From JBOFDK01 sp051650305 (lineage in GTDB: Bacteria; Bacillota; Clostridia; Lachnospirales; Cellulosilyticaceae): a stretch of 64,000 nucleotides of DNA. Location: contig JBOFIT010000111.1 of assembly GCA_051650305.1 (NCBI GenBank), forward strand, positions 1 to 64,000, written 5' to 3'. Of this stretch, positions 43,805 through 53,257 are shown one piece after another; position 1 is the first letter of the stretch, and each line of letters starts with the position of its first letter. Made by a program: the position numbers and the translations under genes. The notes beneath the pieces were generated by a model, which was given only the letters and a program-made list of their open reading frames with translations, searched no databases and was not told where the DNA came from.

Positions 43805-44602
43805 GTGTTTACAATTAAAAATTATGTGGTGGCTTCAAACTTAGAAGAAGCTTATGAATTACTCACTAAAAATCGCCAAAACAAAGTATTAGGTGGTACC
43901 ATGTGGATGCGTATGGGTAACAAAAGCATTCAGACTGCCATCGACTTAAGTGGCTTAGGTTTAGATACAATTGAAGAGACAGAAACGACTATTGAGATTG
44001 GTGCTATGTGTACCCTTAGACAAGTGGAGACACATCCTACACTTATACAGTACCTTGGGGGAATCTTACCGAAGAGTGTGTCAAGCATTGTAGGGGTTCA
44101 ATTTAGAAACACAGCGACAATAGGTGGCAGTGTCTACAGCCGTTTTGGTTTTTCAGATGTACTGACAGCACTCCTTGGGATGGATGCATATGTGGAGCTG
44201 TATAAAGGTGGTAAAGTAGCTTTAAAAGACTTTATGGACATGCCTTATACCAAGGACATCGTGGTGAAAATCATCATCGCAAAAGAAACAGGTCGTGGGC
44301 AGTACGTTACAGAGCGTATGAGTGCTACGGATTTACCGATTCTGACTGTATGTGTAACGAAAAGTGGTAGTGACTATCGTATCGTAGTAGGGGCAAGACC
44401 AAGTCGTGCAAGACTTGCTGAAGAAGCGATGGCATACCTGAGTGATTATAGATGTGAGATGACAGAAGAAGTCTACGAGAAAGCGGCAACATTAGTGGTA
44501 GAAGAACTCAGCTTTGCATCGAATATGCGAGGGTCAGAGGGATACCGTGAAAAGCTAGCAAAGGTACTTGTAAAACGTGCATTAAAGGAACTGGAGGATT
44601 AA
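43805..44602 (+). CDS. xdhB: Xanthine dehydrogenase family, FAD-binding subunit
   Basis: 265 aa from GTG 43805 with AAAGGAGG upstream. FAD-binding motifs of the CO-dehydrogenase flavoprotein type are KVLGGTMW near the N-terminus and QFRNTATIGGSV. A C-terminal CoxM-type domain (about 170-265) follows. It passes electrons from the iron-sulfur subunit to the acceptor. First of three subunit genes, each starting within 3 bases of the previous stop. Confidence 0.9.
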   Translation: MFTIKNYVVASNLEEAYELLTKNRQNKVLGGTMWMRMGNKSIQTAIDLSGLGLDTIEETETTIEIGAMCTLRQVETHPTLIQYLGGILPKSVSSIVGVQFRNTATIGGSVYSRFGFSDVLTALLGMDAYVELYKGGKVALKDFMDMPYTKDIVVKIIIAKETGRGQYVTERMSATDLPILTVCVTKSGSDYRIVVGARPSRARLAEEAMAYLSDYRCEMTEEVYEKAATLVVEELSFASNMRGSEGYREKLAKVLVKRALKELED

Positions 44603-45067
44603 ATGATGGTAGAGTTAAAACTATGGATTAATGAGAAGCTTTATGAAGATCGTATCGAAGCGGATACAACACTTTTTGATTACTTAAGAAGTAAAGGCAT
44701 GAAAAGTGTCAAGTGTGGTTGTGATACCACTAACTGTGGCTTATGTACTGTATGGGTAGATGGCAAGTCAGTGCTTTCATGCTCAGTGCTTGCAGTACGT
44801 GTGGCAGGTAAGCGCATTACAACTTTAGAAGGTATCCAGGAAGAAGCAGAAGCTTTCGGTGCATTCTTAGCAGCCGAAGGCGCGGAGCAGTGCGGTTTCT
44901 GTAGTCCAGGGTTTGTGATGAATCTCTTTGCGATGAAGCGTGAGCTTAGTGAGCCAACAGAAGAAGAGATTAAAGCGTATCTCGCAGGAAACCTTTGTCG
45001 TTGTACAGGCTATATGGGACAAATGCGTGCAATCAAAAAATATCTTGCAGCGTGTAAGGAGGCATAA
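44603..45067 (+). CDS. xdhC: Xanthine dehydrogenase family, 2Fe-2S subunit
   Basis: 154 aa. The plant-ferredoxin-type cluster is bound by cysteines 40, 45, 48 and 60 (CGCDTTNCGLC...C) and the second cluster by C97, C100, C132 and C134 (CGFC...CRC). Both clusters are complete. GGAGG precedes the ATG, which abuts the previous stop. It links the molybdenum centre to the flavin. Confidence 0.94.
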   Translation: MMVELKLWINEKLYEDRIEADTTLFDYLRSKGMKSVKCGCDTTNCGLCTVWVDGKSVLSCSVLAVRVAGKRITTLEGIQEEAEAFGAFLAAEGAEQCGFCSPGFVMNLFAMKRELSEPTEEEIKAYLAGNLCRCTGYMGQMRAIKKYLAACKEA

Positions 45068-45069
45068 GG

Positions 45070-47346
45070 ATGAAACAAGTAGGAAAAGGGATCGTCAAAT
45101 TAGATGCAAAAGCTTTAGTGACAGGCAAACCAGTTTATACAGATGACATTGCACCAGAGAGCTGTCTCCTAGTAAAAGTACTTCGTAGCCCTCATGCTTA
45201 TGCACGTATTCAGTCAATTAATACGACCATTGCAGAGAAGGTGCCAGGCATAGAGTGTATCCTTACATATAAAGATGCACCAAAGAATCGCTTTACCATG
45301 GCAGGCCAATCTTATCCTGAGCCAAGTCCATATGACCGCCTCATCTTAGACGAGTATGTACGTTATGTAGGGGACCCCGTAGCAATCGTTGCAGGTACAG
45401 ATGAAAAAGCGCTTAACCGTGCCATGAAGCTTATCAAAGTAGGCTACGAAATCTTAGAGCCAGTACTTGACTTTGAAAAAGCCATGGAGCATCCAAGCCG
45501 TATCCATATGGAAGAAGATTACCATGTGAACTTCCCGATAGGGAATGATGTGGCACGTAACCTTTGTTCAAGTGAAGGTTTCACACATGGGGATGTGGAT
45601 GAAGTGATGGCGACATGTGATGTGGTCGTAGAAGAAAAGTACCATACAAAAGCCAATGCACAAGCTATGATGGAAACCTTCAGAACCTATACGTATCTTG
45701 ATTATAATGGACGTCTCAATATCGTGACAGCCACACAGATTCCATTCCATGTACGTCGTATTCTTGCACGTGCATTAGATCTACCGAAGAGTCGTGTGAG
45801 AGTGATCAAGCCACGTATCGGTGGTGGCTTTGGTGCGAAGCAGACAGTGGTAAGTGAGATTTTCCCAGCGTTAGTAACCATCAAGACAGGTAAGCCAGCA
45901 AAGATGATCTTTACACGTACAGAGACTTTTATGGCATCCACAAGTCGTCATGAAATGCAAGTAAGTGTTAAGCTTGGTGCAGACAAAGAAGGGAATATCA
46001 AGGCTATTGATATGTATACCTTATCTAATACAGGTGCTTATGGTGAGCATGGGCCAACGACTGTAGGTCTATCAGGTCATAAAACGATGTCGCTTTATAA
46101 TAAAGCAGAGGCATGCCGTTTTGGATGTCACGTTGTGTATACAAACACCATGTCAGCAGGTGCTTTCAGAGGTTATGGTGCGACACAAGGTACTTTCGCG
46201 CTGGAGTCAGCGGTGAATCAATTAGCAGCGAAGCTCGGTATGGACCCTATCGCTCTACGTCGTAAAAATATGCTAGAAGTTGGGGAAAGCCTGAACGCTT
46301 ACTACGGCGAGGTGCTCCAAAGCTGTACATTAGAACAATGTCTAGAAACAGGTAAACAGATGATTGATTGGGATAATAAATATCCAGCACGCCAAGTAGC
46401 ACCAAACCGTGTGCGTGGTGTAGGGATGTCTATGACCATGCAAGGGTCTGGTATCTCAAGTATCGACATCGCATCAAGTCAGATTCGCTTAAATGATGAT
46501 GGTTACTATACACTACTCATTGGTGCTACCGACATGGGTACAGGATGTGATACAATCCTTGCACAGATGGCAGCAGAATGCTTGGAGTGTGAAGTAGATA
46601 AGATTGTGGTAAATGGTGTTGATACAGACCAATCACCATACGATACAGGGTCTTATGCATCCAGTACCACTTATGTGACAGGTATGAGTGTGATCAAAGC
46701 CTGTGAAGAACTGAAAGAGAAGATGCTAGCAGAAGCTGGTAAGATGCTAGATGTACCAGTAGAAGCACTACTCTTTGAAGGTGAGACAATCGGGACAGAA
46801 GACGGTGAGAAGACACTTACAATTGATGCACTTGCTCAAGGTTCAGTAGTAGGTGACCATCAAGTACTTGTAGGCAATGGTGCTCATTCAAGCCCTACTT
46901 CACCACCACCATTTATGGTAGGCTTCGCTGAAGTAGAGGTAGATACAGAGACAGGACATATCGACCTTATTGACTATGTAGGTGTGGTAGACTGCGGTAC
47001 AGTCATCAATAAAAACTTAGCAACCATCCAAGCAGAAGGTGGGATTGCTCAAGGAATCGGTATGGCACTGTATGAGGAGATCAGTTATAGAAAAGACGGT
47101 AAGATGCAAAACAACAATTTCTTACAATACAAGATACCGACACGCCTCGATGTAGGGAATATCCGTGTAGCGTTCGAGAGTAGCTATGAACCTACAGGAC
47201 CATTCGGCGCCAAGTCTATCGGAGAAGTAGTCATCAATACACCTTGTCCAGCTATTGCTCATGCGGTCTATAATGCATCAGGAGTATGGGTACGTACACT
47301 ACCAATTACAGCTGAAAAAGTATTGATGGGTAAAAAAGAGGTGTAA
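45070..47346 (+). CDS. xdhA: Xanthine dehydrogenase family, molybdopterin-binding subunit
   Basis: 758 aa. Aldehyde-oxidase/xanthine-dehydrogenase a/b hammerhead domain (about 20-125) followed by the molybdopterin domains. Motifs are GGGFGAKQ (about 251-258), AGAFRGYGATQG and the catalytic-glutamate segment GAKSIGE (E719). Enzymes of this family hydroxylate purines or other N-heterocycles with water as oxygen source. Co-location with xpt favours hypoxanthine or purine to xanthine; the substrate is not fixed by sequence. Full length, 2 bases after the 2Fe-2S gene. Confidence 0.92.
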   Translation: MKQVGKGIVKLDAKALVTGKPVYTDDIAPESCLLVKVLRSPHAYARIQSINTTIAEKVPGIECILTYKDAPKNRFTMAGQSYPEPSPYDRLILDEYVRYVGDPVAIVAGTDEKALNRAMKLIKVGYEILEPVLDFEKAMEHPSRIHMEEDYHVNFPIGNDVARNLCSSEGFTHGDVDEVMATCDVVVEEKYHTKANAQAMMETFRTYTYLDYNGRLNIVTATQIPFHVRRILARALDLPKSRVRVIKPRIGGGFGAKQTVVSEIFPALVTIKTGKPAKMIFTRTETFMASTSRHEMQVSVKLGADKEGNIKAIDMYTLSNTGAYGEHGPTTVGLSGHKTMSLYNKAEACRFGCHVVYTNTMSAGAFRGYGATQGTFALESAVNQLAAKLGMDPIALRRKNMLEVGESLNAYYGEVLQSCTLEQCLETGKQMIDWDNKYPARQVAPNRVRGVGMSMTMQGSGISSIDIASSQIRLNDDGYYTLLIGATDMGTGCDTILAQMAAECLECEVDKIVVNGVDTDQSPYDTGSYASSTTYVTGMSVIKACEELKEKMLAEAGKMLDVPVEALLFEGETIGTEDGEKTLTIDALAQGSVVGDHQVLVGNGAHSSPTSPPPFMVGFAEVEVDTETGHIDLIDYVGVVDCGTVINKNLATIQAEGGIAQGIGMALYEEISYRKDGKMQNNNFLQYKIPTRLDVGNIRVAFESSYEPTGPFGAKSIGEVVINTPCPAIAHAVYNASGVWVRTLPITAEKVLMGKKEV

Positions 47347-47347
47347 G

Positions 47348-47926
47348 ATGAAAGTATGTGGCATTGTATTAGCAGCGGGCAAGAGTAGTCGCTTTGGCGA
47401 AAATAAATTAAAAACAAGACTAGCAGAAAAAAGTGTTTTAGAGTATACTTTAGAAAAGCTTGATACTTTAAATTTATGCCAGTGTATAGTTGTTGCCAAT
47501 GCGGACACAATGCCACTGGTAGCAGCGCGAGAAGGTATACGCGTTGTATACAATGACTATCCGTCTTATGGAATCAGTTATTCCATTCGATTAGCTTTGC
47601 AACAAGGAGATACGTATGATGCGTATCTCTTTGTTGTAGGGGACCAACCTTTGATGAAAGTAGAAACGATTCAAGGTTTGCTAGATGCGTATAAAGAAGA
47701 GCCATCTAGCATATGGGGGGTAGGCTATGAAGGCGTACTAGGCAACCCGATGATTTTCCCTAGCAAGTATAAGCCAGAGCTTATGCTACTAGAAGGAGAT
47801 AGAGGCGGGAAAGCGCTACTAAAAAAGTATCATTTGCCTTATAAAACCTACACAGTCCAAGATGAGGAAGAGCTGTGGGATATGGATACACCAAAAGACT
47901 ATGAACGTATAAAAGGGAGGATCTAG
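47348..47926 (+). CDS. mocA: MocA-like molybdenum cofactor cytidylyltransferase
   Basis: 192 aa nucleotidyltransferase of the MobA-like NTP-transferase fold. The N-terminal nucleotide loop is [14 protein letters not shown], and the metal motif VVGDQPLM follows. MocA converts Mo-molybdopterin to the cytosine dinucleotide form used by bacterial xanthine dehydrogenases. It starts 1 base after the molybdenum subunit gene, supporting a maturation role. Adenylyl or guanylyl specificity cannot be excluded. Confidence 0.85.
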   Translation: MKVCGIVLAAGKSSRFGENKLKTRLAEKSVLEYTLEKLDTLNLCQCIVVANADTMPLVAAREGIRVVYNDYPSYGISYSIRLALQQGDTYDAYLFVVGDQPLMKVETIQGLLDAYKEEPSSIWGVGYEGVLGNPMIFPSKYKPELMLLEGDRGGKALLKKYHLPYKTYTVQDEEELWDMDTPKDYERIKGRI

Positions 47927-47927
47927 C

Positions 47928-48509
47928 ATGGAATTACTTAGACAGAAAATACAAGAAGAAGGTACAGTAAAGCCAGGAAATGTACTGAAAGTAGATAGCT
48001 TCTTGAATCATCAGATGGATATTCATCTCTTTAATGAAATGGGTAAAGCATTTAAAGAGCGTTTTAAAGACCAAAAAATCACAAAGATACTTACAATAGA
48101 AGCATCAGGCATCGGGATTGCGTGTATCGTAGCACAGCATTTTGATGTACCTGTTGTTTTTGCAAAGAAGTCACAATCACTTAATTTAGATGGAGACTTA
48201 TATACAAGTAGTGTCTTTTCTTATACACATCAGACAGAGTACAAAATTCGTGTATCGAAAAAGTTTATCGGTAGTGACGATACAGTCCTCATTATTGATG
48301 ATTTCTTAGCTAATGGTAAAGCACTTATTGGGCTTATTGACATCGTAGGCCAATCAGGGGCTCAGTTAGCAGGATGTGGCATTGCCATAGAGAAAGGCTT
48401 CCAAGGCGGTGGCGATATGCTAAGAAGAGATGGTGTACGTGTGGAATCTTTAGCAATCGTCGAATCTATGGACGATACAAGCTTAACCTTTAGAGTAGAT
48501 AAAGCATAA
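47928..48509 (+). CDS. xpt: Xanthine phosphoribosyltransferase
   Basis: 193 aa. The type I phosphoribosyltransferase PRPP loop reads [13 protein letters not shown], and the N-terminus [29 protein letters not shown] together with [10 protein letters not shown] is characteristic of Xpt. It converts xanthine and PRPP to XMP for guanine nucleotide synthesis. It starts 1 base after mocA, so salvage is co-expressed with the hydroxylase. Confidence 0.95.
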   Translation: MELLRQKIQEEGTVKPGNVLKVDSFLNHQMDIHLFNEMGKAFKERFKDQKITKILTIEASGIGIACIVAQHFDVPVVFAKKSQSLNLDGDLYTSSVFSYTHQTEYKIRVSKKFIGSDDTVLIIDDFLANGKALIGLIDIVGQSGAQLAGCGIAIEKGFQGGGDMLRRDGVRVESLAIVESMDDTSLTFRVDKA

Positions 48510-48550
48510 GACCAATAAAGGCATTTTTCTACAAAATCAACCAAATTTTA

Positions 48551-48625
48551 TAAAACATCTTCATTTATACCCATTTGAATGCGCTTATGCATACAATATA
48601 TGGAATAGAAGAAGGTGTTTTTTTT
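48551..48625 (+). terminator. Possible terminator of the xdh-xpt operon
   Basis: AAAACATCTTC (48553-48563) can pair with GAAGGTGTTTT (48611-48621, one G-T pair), followed by T residues. The loop is long, about 47 bases, so the call is weak. Confidence 0.4.
48590..48598 (+). promoter_or_regulatory. Possible mother-cell sigma -10 element
   Basis: CATACAATA fits the -10 consensus of sigma-K (CATANNNTA) and of sigma-E (CATACANT). A -35 AC lies upstream at imperfect spacing. A similar CATAGTATA occurs before rfbA. It would drive the jelly-roll gene 140 bases downstream. Confidence 0.3.
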
Positions 48626-48739
48626 ATGAACTATAATAAAGAGGATATGAATATCAATGGTTATGCATAGACTGTATATAAAAAATACCTGCTTGTATAA
48701 GTTTAATAGTAACATATGTAAAAAGTGAGGTGGAAGAGT

Positions 48740-49642
48740 ATGCAAACAATTGCACTTGATTTAAGCAAAAGAGTAGGGGATTGGATTAATGCACAGGATA
48801 ATGTCGTTTTTGAAGACGTATTAGTAAAAAAAGGAAATGTAAATTACAATAATATAACAGGTGTTATCACATTCAACCGTGCGGGGAGGTATATGATTAG
48901 CTGGGATGTTATAACGCAAGGTACTGCAGGGACACCACAGATAGGATTTGCCATTAGAGCTTCTAATGGTCAAGAAATACTTACAGAGACACCTAGTAAG
49001 AATGGGGAAATTGTAGGATTTGGTATGATACAAGTAGATGTAGCACCAGTAGAAGTAAGGTTGGTCAATACGACATCAACAACAGTGTATTATTCAACAG
49101 AAGTAAAGGTTAAAGCCCACCTAAGTGTAGGAGAATTACTAGAAAATACAAGTGGTTCAAAACCCGTTATATGGGAGTCAGCAGGGTTACAACTCATCAA
49201 TAGGCATCCGACACCTATGGAGTACACGGTCATATGCCCAAATAAAGCGATACCTTTTGACAATATGACAGTACAATTTAATGGTGTTAATTATCATTGT
49301 GATACTTTGAAAATTATAGAAACAGGGATGTATTTAGTATCTTGGCAAATTACAGCAAAAGCAATGGATGGTAGGACGTCTCCTATTGTGTATCTAGAAG
49401 ATGAGCAAGGTATTATCTATGGCAAATCAGGCATGGATGGCAATACCCTTGCACCGCTTTCAGGGACCACATTGTTACAAGTCATGAGTATACCACTAAA
49501 TGGCGCAAAGGAATTCTACTTTGTGAATCGTACAGATTGTTCGCTCGTTATAGAAAGCATTTATAACGAATGTTCTACGATGCCAACTTATTTTGCAGGC
49601 TGCTTAACAGTCGTAAAAGTAGGAGATATTTATTATACGTAA
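48740..49642 (+). CDS. Double jelly-roll (C1q/BclA-like) surface protein
   Basis: 300 aa from ATG 48740, 6 bases after GAGGTGG. No signal peptide. Two related beta-rich halves (about 5-133 and 140-300) each follow the C1q/TNF-like pattern seen at the tip of BclA-type spore proteins: VITFNRAGRYMISWDVITQG and LKIIETGMYLVSWQITAKA are the matching strands. Lack of a signal peptide fits a spore-surface or other internally made protein. It lies at the edge of the glycan locus. The fold call is by pattern; the role is inferred. Confidence 0.7.
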   Translation: MQTIALDLSKRVGDWINAQDNVVFEDVLVKKGNVNYNNITGVITFNRAGRYMISWDVITQGTAGTPQIGFAIRASNGQEILTETPSKNGEIVGFGMIQVDVAPVEVRLVNTTSTTVYYSTEVKVKAHLSVGELLENTSGSKPVIWESAGLQLINRHPTPMEYTVICPNKAIPFDNMTVQFNGVNYHCDTLKIIETGMYLVSWQITAKAMDGRTSPIVYLEDEQGIIYGKSGMDGNTLAPLSGTTLLQVMSIPLNGAKEFYFVNRTDCSLVIESIYNECSTMPTYFAGCLTVVKVGDIYYT

Positions 49643-49647
49643 TACCT

Positions 49648-49697
49648 TATACAAAAACAGCCTCTAAACCATTTGGATTAGAGGTTGTTTTTGTACC
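49648..49697. terminator. Bidirectional terminator
   Basis: A stem of ACAAAAACAGCCTCTA with TAGAGGTTGTTTTTGT (one G-T pair), flanked by A/T runs, overlaps the stop codon of the minus-strand epimerase gene. Confidence 0.88.
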
Positions 49698-50646
49698 AGT
49701 CAATAGTATGGTGTATACCTTGATAAAAGTCAACGGCAGGTACATAGCCTAAAAGTTTTTTTGCTAGATCAATACAAGCACAGCTATCTTGAATATCGCC
49801 TGAACGAGGGGGGCCATAGTGAGGTGGAGAGGGGAAGTTTAAATGGTCGGCAAGGGTGGTATAAAGAGTGTTAAGAGAAATACTGTCACCACAACCAATA
49901 TTAAAGGCTTTGCCGGAGGCCAGAGAAGGGGCGAGACAAGCTTTGAGGTTGGCTTCTACTACATTTTCAATAAAAGTAAAATCTCTAGATATGTGACCAT
50001 CACCATGAATAGTAGGCGTCTTATTTTGTAGCATAAGGGAAATGAATTTTGGAATGACAGCAGAGTAATCAGAGTGGGGATCTTGGTTTTTACCAAAAAC
50101 GTTGAAGTAGCGAAGACCGATGGTCTCTAACCCGTAAGCATCATGAAATAGCCTGCCATAAGCCTCATTTACTTTTTTGGTAAGGGCATAGGGTGAAAGG
50201 GGTGTACCTACTTGGGATTCGACTTTTGGAAGAGAAAAATCATTACCGTACACCGAGGATGAAGAAGCGTATACAACCCGTTTCACACCACAGTCTCTAG
50301 CAGCAGTCAATACATTAAGGGTACCTTTGATATTAATATCAGCATACACTAAAGGCATTTTGAGAGACTTAGGTACAGAGCCCCAAGCTGCTTGATGAAG
50401 TACATAATTGATACGGTTGCAAGCTTTAAGGCAAGTGTCAAAATCGCGGATATCACCCTCGCATAGTTCGAAAAGAGGATGAGCTAAGAACGGCTCTAGA
50501 TTTTTAGCATAGCCAGTAGAAAAGTTATCGAGTACGCGTACGAAGTAGTGATGGTCAAGAAGTGCTTCTACTAAATTTGAACCTATAAAGCCAGCACCAC
50601 CTGTTACAAGAAAAGTTGTGTCAGTAGGGAAGGGAGGGATATGCAT
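49678..50646 (-). CDS. UDP-N-acetylglucosamine(uronate) 4-epimerase, WbpP/TviC-like
   Basis: 322 aa short-chain dehydrogenase/reductase. The NAD loop is VTGGAGFIGSN, the catalytic pair sits in SSSSVYG and YALTK, and QAAWGSVPKSL matches the segment that marks the WbpP/TviC branch, active on N-acetylated UDP-hexoses or their uronates. It ends 1 base before the dehydrogenase gene begins to be read, so the two form an operon (dehydrogenase first). Probable product: UDP-GalNAcA. Confidence 0.85.
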   Translation of the reverse strand: MHIPPFPTDTTFLVTGGAGFIGSNLVEALLDHHYFVRVLDNFSTGYAKNLEPFLAHPLFELCEGDIRDFDTCLKACNRINYVLHQAAWGSVPKSLKMPLVYADINIKGTLNVLTAARDCGVKRVVYASSSSVYGNDFSLPKVESQVGTPLSPYALTKKVNEAYGRLFHDAYGLETIGLRYFNVFGKNQDPHSDYSAVIPKFISLMLQNKTPTIHGDGHISRDFTFIENVVEANLKACLAPSLASGKAFNIGCGDSISLNTLYTTLADHLNFPSPPHYGPPRSGDIQDSCACIDLAKKLLGYVPAVDFYQGIHHTIDWYKNNL

Positions 50647-50647
50647 C

Positions 50648-51961
50648 TTACAACCTCCAATACGTATAGCCTAAGGTGCGTGCTTGCTCTTTATCCAGTA
50701 TGCCTTTTAGGTCTAAAAGAATAGGAGACCCATGAGGAGCAAACAATGGACTTAATTCGGCAAAAGTTAGATTCTTATAAAAGTCATGGCTTACAGCAAT
50801 AATGAGCGCATCGAGGATAGGAAGGGCATCAAAAGGCATGAGCGATAGATTATAAGTCGCTTCTACTTCTAGTATGTCGGCTAAGGGATCACATATAAAG
50901 GGGTGGATGCCATACTCAGTTAGCCCATGGATAATATCCACTACTTTTGAATTGCGAACATCTGGGCAGTTTTCTTTGAAGGTAATACCTAGTATGCCTA
51001 CGTTAGCACCTTTCACCCGTTTGTCTTGAGCGATGAGGAGCTTAACGACTTTTTCAGCCACATATTTTCCCATGGAGTCATTGATATGACGACCAGATAA
51101 GATGACTTGAGATTGATAGCCTAAGAGATCTGCTTTATAAGTGAGATAGTAAGGATCAACCCCGATACAGTGGCCACCTACAAGACCAGGATAAAAGTTT
51201 AGAAAATTCCATTTGGTAGAAGCAGCTTTTAAGACATCTAAAGTATCGATATGCATCTTATCAAAGATAATAGAAAGTTCATTGACAAAAGCAATATTAA
51301 TATCACGTTGGGCATTTTCGATAACTTTAGCAGCTTCAGCAACTTTGATACTAGGTGCCCGGTAGACACCTGCATCAATAATGCATTCGTACACTTTGGC
51401 AATGGTTTCTAAGGATTGGGCATCTATCCCGGATACGATTTTAATGATTTTATCAACGGTGTGTATCTTATCTCCAGGATTCACACGTTCTGGGGAATAA
51501 CCAACCTTAAAGTCTTTGCCGCAGATAAGTCCAGATTTTTCTTCCAATAGAGGAATGCAGATATCCTCTGTGACACCAGGATAGACGGTAGATTCGTAGA
51601 CCACAATAGAGCCAGGGGTGAGATAGGTACCTACAGTCTCGGATGCTTTGATAAGGGGCGTTAAATCCGGTGAATGATCAGCATTTACAGGGGTAGGAAC
51701 GGCGATGATGTGGCATTTAGCGTGACGTAGCATAGACGAGTCGGATGTGAATGTCATCGATGTTTGTAAAAGTGCATCAGAACCCACTTCATCGGTAGGG
51801 TCAATGCCGTCTAGATATGCATTTATTTTTTGTATATTTTTATCAAAGCCAATGACATCGAAGTGACGTGCAAAGGCAATGGCTAATACAATGCCCACAT
51901 AGCCTAGTCCAATGACAGAAAGCCGATCTTCTTTTGCAAGTAAGGAATCATATGACAACAT
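50648..51961 (-). CDS. UDP-N-acetyl-hexosamine 6-dehydrogenase, WbpO/TviB-like
   Basis: 437 aa from ATG 51961 with AAAGGAGG upstream. The N-terminal NAD loop is VIGLGYVG, the active-site cysteine is in GGHCIGVDPYYLTYKA and a C-terminal UDP-binding domain follows. This sequence style (LTYKA after the cysteine motif, APSIKVAEAAKVIEN) is typical of the branch that oxidises UDP-GlcNAc or UDP-GalNAc rather than UDP-glucose. First gene of a two-gene minus-strand operon. Confidence 0.87.
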   Translation of the reverse strand: MLSYDSLLAKEDRLSVIGLGYVGIVLAIAFARHFDVIGFDKNIQKINAYLDGIDPTDEVGSDALLQTSMTFTSDSSMLRHAKCHIIAVPTPVNADHSPDLTPLIKASETVGTYLTPGSIVVYESTVYPGVTEDICIPLLEEKSGLICGKDFKVGYSPERVNPGDKIHTVDKIIKIVSGIDAQSLETIAKVYECIIDAGVYRAPSIKVAEAAKVIENAQRDINIAFVNELSIIFDKMHIDTLDVLKAASTKWNFLNFYPGLVGGHCIGVDPYYLTYKADLLGYQSQVILSGRHINDSMGKYVAEKVVKLLIAQDKRVKGANVGILGITFKENCPDVRNSKVVDIIHGLTEYGIHPFICDPLADILEVEATYNLSLMPFDALPILDALIIAVSHDFYKNLTFAELSPLFAPHGSPILLDLKGILDKEQARTLGYTYWRL

Positions 51962-52123
51962 AAAAAAACCTCCTTTTAAGACCGACATCAATTCAAGTTA
52001 AGTAGGAATGATGTCACTATAATAGTATTCATCAAACAAAAAGAGGGTGTCTAAATTTAGGTAAATTGAAACTTTTTAACAGAAATACATAGGATGGTAG
52101 GAGATGGATATAAGGAGGGACTT

Positions 52124-53257
52124 ATGCAACCATTAGAGCAAGCACTTTATGTAACAAAACCTTATTTGCCTCCTAAAGAAGAGTATATAGGTATGCTAGA
52201 ACGTATATGGGAAAGTCATTGCCTGACCAATAATGGACCACTTCATCAGCAATTAGAAGATAGCCTTAAAAAGTATTTGAAAGTAGCAGGAGTAAGCTTA
52301 TTCACCAATGGACATCTAGCACTAGAAGCTGCATTAGAAGTATTGAACATCCAAGGAGAGGTCATTACGACGCCTTTTACATTTGCATCTACAACCCATG
52401 CCATTGTAAGAAGGGGATTGACACCCGTATTTGCAGATATACGTCCTGACAACTTTACGATAGATTCTGAGAAGATAGAGCGTCTGATTACAGAACGTAC
52501 ATCAGCTCTTTTGCCGGTACATGTTTTTGGGTATCCGTGTGATGTTTTAGCTATTCAAAAAATAGCTGAAAAGTACAGTCTTAAAGTTATTTATGATGCA
52601 GCCCATGCTTTTGGCGTAACTTTTAAGGAGAAGGGTATAGGGGATTATGGTGATCTATCCATGTTTTCTATGCATGCGACAAAAGTTTTCCATACCATTG
52701 AAGGTGGTGCTGTTACTTATGGGGACGGCAGCCTAAAAGAACAACTTGAGTATCTAAAGAATTTTGGGATTATAGGTCCAGAAACGGTGGTTGGAGTGGG
52801 GATGAATGCCAAGATGAATGAGTTTCAAGCAGCCATGGGACTTATTAATTTGCAACATATTGATGAGCAGATGACAAGGAGAAAGTACCTTACTCAATGC
52901 TATAGAGAGGGACTTAAAGATATATCAGGCATTGGCTATTTAGAAGATTTGGAAGATACGAAGCACAATTACGCCTACATGCCTATTCTTGTGAGTGAAG
53001 AATCAGGTATGACAAGAGATGAACTGCATGAAGCACTTAAAGCATACAATATTTATACGAGGAAATATTTTTATCCGCTCATTACATCATTCCAGTGTTA
53101 TCAAGGGAGGTATAGGACAGAACATCTCATCCATGCAAAGAGGGTTGCAAATCAGGTGCTTACCTTACCTATATATGGCGAATTGGAAGTCCATTTGGTG
53201 GACTATATTGTGGAGGCTATAAAAGAGATCATTAAGAAAAGAAGGGGGAAAGTATAA
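52124..53257 (+). CDS. DegT/DnrJ/EryC1 sugar aminotransferase (first)
   Basis: 377 aa from ATG 52124, just after AAGGAGGG; the reading from 52094 has no site. PLP-dependent enzyme with the fold-type I segment YDAAHAFGV and the lysine in HATKVFHTIEGG. Such enzymes add an amino group to 4-keto or 3-keto nucleotide sugars. It heads a four-gene run (two aminotransferases, GNAT, NeuD-like), which suggests synthesis of an N-acylated amino sugar. The sequence does not fix the keto position. Confidence 0.88.
   Translation: MQPLEQALYVTKPYLPPKEEYIGMLERIWESHCLTNNGPLHQQLEDSLKKYLKVAGVSLFTNGHLALEAALEVLNIQGEVITTPFTFASTTHAIVRRGLTPVFADIRPDNFTIDSEKIERLITERTSALLPVHVFGYPCDVLAIQKIAEKYSLKVIYDAAHAFGVTFKEKGIGDYGDLSMFSMHATKVFHTIEGGAVTYGDGSLKEQLEYLKNFGIIGPETVVGVGMNAKMNEFQAAMGLINLQHIDEQMTRRKYLTQCYREGLKDISGIGYLEDLEDTKHNYAYMPILVSEESGMTRDELHEALKAYNIYTRKYFYPLITSFQCYQGRYRTEHLIHAKRVANQVLTLPIYGELEVHLVDYIVEAIKEIIKKRRGKV

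Noticed and set aside
42780..43805. Hidden ABC ATPase gene beside the FecCD permease
   Set aside because: The space to the next gene is 35 bases and no ATPase motifs occur in other frames.
48626..48670. 14-codon frame after the xpt operon
   Set aside because: It begins directly after a T tract of a possible terminator; too short to support.
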